64,000 bases of DNA from Rhynochetos jubatus (lineage: Eukaryota > Chordata > Aves > Eurypygiformes > Rhynochetidae): assembly GCA_027574665.1 (NCBI GenBank), contig CM050676.1, positions 1,168,157-1,232,156 of the forward strand. The letters are read 5' to 3'. Of the stretch, positions 58,984-64,000 are shown in pieces. The notes below the pieces were generated by a model that was given only the letters and a program-made list of their open reading frames with translations, was not told the DNA's origin and did not search any database. A program made the translations under genes and the position numbers. Numbering within the stretch: the stretch's first letter is position 1; every line of letters starts with the position of its first letter.

Positions 58984-59555
58984 TCACATCACCGTGCAGC
59001 ACTTGCAGCGCTGCTTCTTCGCGTCCGTCTCCTGCTCGGCCTCCTTGGCGCCCGTGGCGTTGGCGCCCGGCTTCTCCTCGCCCGGCGGTTGGGCGGCCGC
59101 CGGCTCCAGCGCGGTGCCGTTGGGCGGCGCGTGGTCCTTGCGCGTCGGTTCCGGCTTGTTCTCGGCATCCTCGATCACCACCAGCTCGGCCTTGATGGTG
59201 CCCTCCAGCCCCAGCACCTTCTTGGTCTCGTCCTCATCCTCCACGTTCTGGTAACCCATGAAGATCATGGTGACGGGCTGCTCCCGGCTCGGCTCCGGCC
59301 CCTCGCCCGGCGCCGGCGCCTTGGGGCTTTCCCGCGGCTTGGCCTGCAGCCCGGTGATCTCCCGCCGCGGCGTCGGCTTCTGGCTGGCCGGGGTGCTGCC
59401 GGTGCCCTCGCCCGCCTTGGCCGGGGTCTCGCGCCCGGCGCCTTCGCTCAGGGTGGCCTCGTCCGCCTTGTGCAGGAGCTCGTCGACCTCGGAGGAGCTG
59501 AGGGGGTGGGCTCCGTTCTGCAGGACCCCGTCCTCGGCGCTCACCGCGTGCACCA
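58984..59555 (-). CDS. PALM: PALM last exon, CaaX C-terminus (572 nt)
   Basis: Acceptor TTGTCCCCGCAG. Begins VVHAVSAEDGVLQNGAHPLS, contains REITGLQAKP and the MIFMGYQNVEDEDETKKVLG block, and ends KKQRCKCCTVM then TGA. Phase agrees with the 132-nt exon. Confidence 0.97.
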
Positions 59556-62500
59556 CTGCGGGGACAAGAGGGGGGAGGGTGAGAGTGGGTCGGGCCAGCG
59601 GGTGGGGGCTGGGGGCACACATCCACCTGGATAAGCTCCTGCTGGCGCAACCCACGCGCACCCAGCTCCCCACGCGGCCGGGGAGCGGCACCGTCTCCCT
59701 CCCAAAGGCTCCGGCGCTGAGGCTGGGACCCCCCCGGCAGCACCCTGAGCCCCCCCCTCAGCCGAAGCTGCTGCCAGACAACCCCCCCCCAGCACCGACA
59801 GCAGACGGGGGGGCTGAAACAACAACCTCGGAGCCAGTGGGAGCCGCGGCCGCCTGCCAGGTTGCCAACAGCCTGCCGGGCTTGCCGCGGCGGGATGGCC
59901 CCCAGCTGGCCCCCGGCTCGGTCGCGGCCAACGCGGTGCTCTGCAGCGGGTCTGTAAGACCCCTGCAGCAGGTAAGACCCCGGTGAGTGCCCGCCGGTGC
60001 TGCCCCACCGCGTCCTGCTGCCCGTGGCACCCGCTGGCCCCACGCCCAGGCGGGGACGGGCTCTTGGCGCGCGGCTGCTCGCGGCGCTGGAGGCGGCAGA
60101 CGCGCGTCACGGCGAGAGCGTCCGGCTCATCGCGTTTTCCGCTCGACCCGGGGCGTCCTGTGCCCGTCACCGCGGCAGCGTTGGCAGCCAGTCCATGGGT
60201 GAGGGGATGACAACCAGACCCAGGACCAAAGCACGGCTCCCCGGCACGATCCTCCTCGCCCCCCTTGGCTGGGGGTCCCGGGGCGGGGGTGCTGAGCCAG
60301 GCAGCTGGCAGAGACGCAGGCCGGCACAGGGAGATGCCGAACAGGGGCTGTCAGAGCAGCGCAGGTCCCTTGGAGAGGCGGCCGGTCCCCTCGGCCACCA
60401 CAGTCCCCAGGAACACGCCCCAGCTCCGTGGCTGGTCCTTGTCACCAACATGGCCATCCCTCGGTGTCACCGGGCCCTTCGAAGCAGGTTCCTGGAGGTT
60501 CCCAAAACCACGGGCTGCAGGCAGGGGCCGCTCCGGGTTGTTGCACCCCCTCTGTGCCCGGGGGACACGCTCCCCTCTGCCTGGGCACGTTGGGCCGGCG
60601 CAGTGCCAGTGCCTAATTCCCTGCCCGTGGGTCGGGCTCCCGATCTTGGACACGGCAGCTCCTCCGCTCTCCGGTGGTGCAGGGTCACGACGTGCAAACG
60701 GGAGCGGGTCGGCACCGTCCACACCACGGTGCTGGGATGGATCCCACGCTGGGGTGAGGGGTCACCCTGAGCCATCACCCCCTGCAGAGCTGCTGAGGGT
60801 GGCCGGGAGCGGCTCCGGCCCTTCCTATCCCGGAGCCCACTGGGATGCTCGGCTGGCCGGGAGCGGCTCCAGCCCTTCTCATCCTGGAGCCCGCTGGGAT
60901 GCTCGGGTGGCCGGGAGCAGCTCCGGCCCTTCTCATCCCAGAGCCCGCTGGGATGCTCGGGCAGTCGGGAGCGGGTCCGGCCCTTCCTATCCCAGAGCCC
61001 GCTGGGATGCTCGGGTGGCTGGAAGCGGCTCCAGCCCTTCCTATCCCGGAGCCCACTGGGATGCTCGGGTCACCGGGAGTGGTTCTGGCCCTTCTCATCC
61101 TGGAGCCCGCTGGGATGCTCGGCTGGCTGGGAGTGGCTCCGGCCCTTCTCATCCCAGAGCCCGCTGGGATGCTCAGGCAGTCGGGAGCGGGTCCGGCCCT
61201 TCCTATCCCAGAGCCCGCTGGGATGCTCGGGTGGCTGGAAGCGGCTCCAGCCCTTCCTATCCCGGAGCCCGCTGGGATGCTCGGGTGGCTGGAAGCGGCT
61301 CCAGCCCTTCCTATCCCGGAGCCCACTGGGATGCTCAGGTGGCCGGGAGCAGCTCTGGCCCTTCCTATCCCGGAGCCCGCTGGGATGCTCGGGTGGCTGG
61401 AAGCGGCTCCAGCCCTTCCTATCCCGGAGCCCGCTGGGATGCTCGGGTGGCTGGAAGCGGCTCCAGCCCTTCCTATCCCGGAGCCCGCTGGGATGCTCGG
61501 GTGGCCGGGAGCAGCTCTGGCCCTTCCTATCCCGGAGCCCGCTGGGATGCTCGGGTGGCTGCTCCCTGTTCCCTGCCCTTCGCTCCTGCTGCCTCGGAGC
61601 GGTGCAGGCCGGGCCGTACCTTTCAGCTCATCCTCGTACACCTTGACCCCCTGCAGACAGTGGTTTTGGGGGGGCAGGGTGGTGCTGGACAGGACCTTGG
61701 TCTCCCCAGTCACTCTGTCCTTCTCCACCGTGATCTCCACCGAGTACATGGCTGGGACACAAAGAGGACAGCGCGTTACGCCGGCCCCGGCCCCCCCTTG
61801 CCCGGCAGGCGGCAGCGGGCAGGCGGTGCGGTGCGGTGCGGTGCGGCGTTAGCAAGGCAGCAGCGGCAGCGAGGAGCGAATGGCAGAGGCGGGTGCGACG
61901 TCCCGGCACAGCTCTCCGCCCGGGACCCACCGGGCTGTCACCGTCCTGCTGTTGCCGGACACGTGTCCGGCGGGGCCGTGTCCATCTGTCCGGCCGGTGA
62001 GCGGTGCCGGTCGCGGGGCCTGGGCTGGGAGCTGGGTTCATGCTCACGGGAGGGGGCAGCCCCCGCTGAGGGGGGGCAGCCCCTCTGCTCCAGTGGGATG
62101 GGTGATCCTCAGCATCTCTCCTTCGGCTCCCGGCCAGTCTCCGCCGGCACCGGGATCGCCTCGGCCCGGTGCCGTTTCGCTCCGAGGAGCCCAGAGCCGG
62201 GGCCACATCCTGGTCTGAGCCATCCCCCCAAACCAGTGCAGACCCCCCCCAGCAGCAGAGCCGGCTGCAGCCCCCCCAGCTCGGCCAAGCTCCCGGCTGG
62301 CAGCTGCCGCTTGGCTCCCTTCTCCCGCGCTCCGGGAAGCTGCAGACAGAGCAGGAGGCGAAGGATGAAACCGGAGCAGAGACATGGAATGGGGGGTGAA
62401 AGGGGGGGTGGGGTGGGCCCTGAACCACGAAGGAGCCGCGGGGTGGAAGCAAAAACAAACCCTGTGACTGCGAATAAGTGGTGTTCCCCGCCTGGGGCTT

Positions 62501-63391
62501 GGAAAGGCATCGAGCGGTGGGCAGCGGCGGTGGCAGGGCTGCGGGGTGGGCAGCGAGCCGGGTGGTGGTGGCGGGGGGGGGAAGCGGGGGCAGGGATGCC
62601 CCCCCCCGGGGAAGCGGGCACCTACCTGCCTTCATCATGTCGGTGCCTTCCACCGCCTTCATGGGGCTGCTGGAGACCTTCTTCTCGGCTGGGGAGGGGG
62701 AGGAGAGGCGCCCGGCTCAGCCAAAACGGGTGCCTGGTCGGGCCCTGGGGAGGGGGTCGTGTGTCCCCCCCCCAAGCAGGCAACTGCGACGGGCTCCCCC
62801 CTGACGCTGGGCACCGCTGCCCGGGAGGGGATGGGGATGGAGACATGGGGACAGGGCTGCCCTGGGGCTCGCCCCCCTCCCCATTTAGCCCCAGCACTGG
62901 GGCAGCGGGAGGGGGCAGCGGGCACTGCCCCCCCCCCGCCCCGGGAGCGGGAACCACGGCCGAGCGGGGGTCACCTACCCTTGACTGTGCCCAGGGGACT
63001 CTGCAAAACAGAAGGGAGAGGTTAGGAGCCCCCCACAGGCGATGCCACGCACCCCCCACCCCCCACCCCCACATCCCCCCCAGCAGCAGCGGGTCTGAGG
63101 GGGACAGGGGACACGTGGGTGGCCACCCGGTGCTCGGCCCCTCCGGCAGCACAACCTGCCCACCCCGGTGCCGTCACCGCTCCCTGCTCTGGTCCGGCGG
63201 GGGCTGAGGAAGCACCAACCCCCAACCCCCCCGGTACCCCCTCTCCGCGGAGAGCGGCCGTGCCCACCTTCTGCGCGTTGGGGATGGCCTCGTCCTTCGG
63301 CTCCTTGGCCGGTGCCGCCGCCTCCGCCAGGTTCTCCTTGGTGGAAGCGGCGGAGCTGCCGTTCTCCAGCGTCTCCAGCTCCTTCTCCAGC
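58984..63391 (-). CDS. PALM: PALM, paralemmin-1 (3' part, five coding exons)
   Basis: Paralemmin-1 is a lipid-anchored phosphoprotein of the cytoplasmic face of plasma membranes, linked to membrane dynamics, filopodia and neurite growth. Five exons (124, 22, 63, 132 and 572 nt) join in phase to 303 residues plus stop. Visible parts: the end of the coiled coil (LEKELETLENGSS), an Ala/Glu-rich linker, SPMKAVEGTDMMKA, the conserved MYSVEITVEKDRVTGETKVL block, HPLSSSEVDELLHKADEATL, PVTMIFMGYQNVEDEDETKK, and the C-terminus KCCTVM, a CaaX prenylation box with adjacent Cys residues for palmitoylation. The N-terminal exons are beyond the right edge. PALM2 and PALM3 differ at the C-terminus and the VEITVEKD block. 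Confidence 0.97.
59556..60780 (-). other. PALM: PALM last intron, unique part
   Basis: GC-rich intron sequence without repeats. No exon is recognised. Confidence 0.6.
60781..61560. repeat. 54-bp minisatellite in the PALM last intron, about 14 copies
   Basis: CTGGGATGCTCGGGTGGC recurs every 54 bp from about 60841, with CGGGAGCGGCTCC and AGCCCTTCCTATCCC in each unit. 54 is a multiple of three and the unit lacks stops. It therefore yields long frames on both strands: an 18-residue repeat (GSGIGRAGAASSHPSIPA) on minus and similar ones on plus. The array ends about 60 nt from the donor of the 132-nt exon. Confidence 0.96.
61620..61751 (-). CDS. PALM: PALM 132-nt exon (VEITVEKD block)
   Basis: Acceptor TTTGTGTCCCAG, donor CTGAAAG|GTACGG. 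Encodes MYSVEITVEKDRVTGETKVL and QGVKVYEDELK. It matches the 44-codon cassette that is alternatively spliced in mammalian PALM. Phase 1 on both sides. The frame stays open past the donor into a minisatellite. Confidence 0.96.
61752..62625 (-). other. PALM: PALM intron before the 132-nt exon
   Basis: Contains a short GCGGT pentanucleotide run at about 61822-61846. Otherwise unique GC-rich sequence. Confidence 0.6.
62626..62688 (-). CDS. PALM: PALM exon with SPMKAVEGTDMMKA (63 nt)
   Basis: Acceptor CTCCCCAG, donor GGCAG|GTAGGT. Encodes EKKVSSSPMKAVEGTDMMKA. Phase 1 in and out, so it could be skipped without a frame change. Confidence 0.93.
62979..63000 (-). CDS. PALM: PALM 22-nt microexon
   Basis: Strong acceptor CTTCTGTTTTGCAG, donor AAGG|GTAGGT. 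Encodes SPLGTVK plus one base. The phases (0 in, 1 out) are exactly what its neighbours require, and SPLGTVK aligns with the human TPLRTVDG region. Confidence 0.82.
63268..63391 (-). CDS. PALM: PALM exon (end of coiled coil, 124 nt)
   Basis: Acceptor CCCCCCCAG, donor CAGAAG|GTGGGC. One base completes an Arg/Ser codon, then LEKELETLENGSSAASTKEN followed by LAEAAAPAKEPKDEAIPNAQK. Phase 0 out. Confidence 0.95.
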
Positions 63392-63777
63392 CTGGGGGGG
63401 AGCAGGGGCTGAGGCCGTGGGGAGCCGCGGTGCAGGGAGCCGCGGCAGACCCCCCAAACATTGGCCAGCAATGTGGCACAGGAGAGGAGGGGGGGCACAA
63501 ATCAGCCCCTGGGTTCAGGAGGCGCAGGGATGGGCCCCCCAGCACAGCCCCCACCCCAGTGGGTGCTGCCGTCGCCCTTAACCTGGGCGCCCACCGGCCA
63601 CGTGGTCCCCCCCAGCATCCCCACGGGGTGAGGGATGCTCCGGGCACTCACGGTCCCGCTCCACTGACCAGGGTGGCCCAAGAACCCCCCATGGGCACCG
63701 GGACTGACCCCCCCCAGCTCCTGCTGTCCTCGTGTGGTGATGATAGAGCCCCACATGCACTTCCCACGGAGCAAGGT

Positions 63778-64000
63778 GGCTCCGGCACCGCGCTGCTCCG
63801 GCACCGCTCCGGCACCATGGTGCTCTGACACCGCTCCGGCACCGTGCTGCTCTGGCACCGCTCCGGCACCATGGTGCTCCGACACCGCTCCAGCACCGTG
63901 CTGCTCTGGCACCGCTCTGGCACCATGGTGCCCCAACACCGCTCCAGCACCGTGCTGCTCTGGCACCGCTCCGGCACCGTGCTGCTCCAACATGGCTCCG
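63778..64000. repeat. About 30-bp minisatellite running off the right edge
   Basis: GGCACCGCTCCGGCACC alternates with GTGCTGCTCTGG or ATGGTGCTCCGA to give units of about 30 bp, at least seven. It lies in a PALM intron and continues past the window. Confidence 0.93.

Noticed and set aside
60265-63207. A 980-codon plus-strand open frame
   Set aside because: It runs antisense through several PALM exons and the 54-bp array. The openness comes from the stop-free repeat and GC-rich DNA; it has no family resemblance.

Overview
This is vertebrate nuclear DNA, most likely from a bird. The evidence is spliced genes with GT-AG introns, several chicken-repeat-1 (CR1) LINE fragments, very high GC with CpG islands and many short minisatellites (the texture of an avian microchromosome), and a gene order that matches human 19p13.3. 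Three anchor genes lie on the minus strand and read from right to left: PALM (paralemmin-1, 3' part), MISP (mitotic spindle positioning protein, complete coding region) and PTBP1 (polypyrimidine tract-binding protein 1, 5' two thirds). A fourth gene, a KIAA1958-like gene carrying a Crypton-recombinase-derived DUF3504 domain, sits on the plus strand between PTBP1 and MISP. As far as I know it has no counterpart at this place in mammals.

Layout. 1-21.0 kb: PTBP1 exons 1-9, with two long introns. Exon 10 and later are off the left edge. 21.0-21.5 kb: PTBP1 CpG-island promoter with an array of YY1-like CATCTTGA motifs. 21.5-37.9 kb: mostly non-coding, with a 74-bp minisatellite (22.9-23.6 kb), three minus-oriented CR1 fragments and an isolated CpG island (33.4-33.85 kb). 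38.0-45.1 kb: the KIAA1958-like gene, with a CR1 insertion in its last intron. 45.1-47.8 kb: convergent spacer with a GGTACC-containing minisatellite. 47.8-51.4 kb: MISP. 51.7-56.6 kb: MISP upstream region, with a CR1 tail and three tandem-repeat blocks. 56.7-64.0 kb: PALM, with a 3'UTR of about 2.3 kb, five coding exons and two minisatellites in introns. A possible small unidentified plus-strand gene overlaps the PALM 3'UTR.

How the genes relate. PTBP1 is a nuclear RNA-splicing repressor, PALM a lipid-anchored plasma-membrane protein and MISP an actin and spindle-cortex protein. They are not a pathway, but the block is informative. Human 9q31-32 carries PALM2-AKAP2, PTBP3 and KIAA1958, and MISP is related to the AKAP2 C-terminus. 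The window therefore looks like a sister copy of that block from the ancient vertebrate genome duplications, with the KIAA1958 sister still present. Exon borders were set by reading splice sites and checking that phases and protein homology agree; no alignment tool was used.
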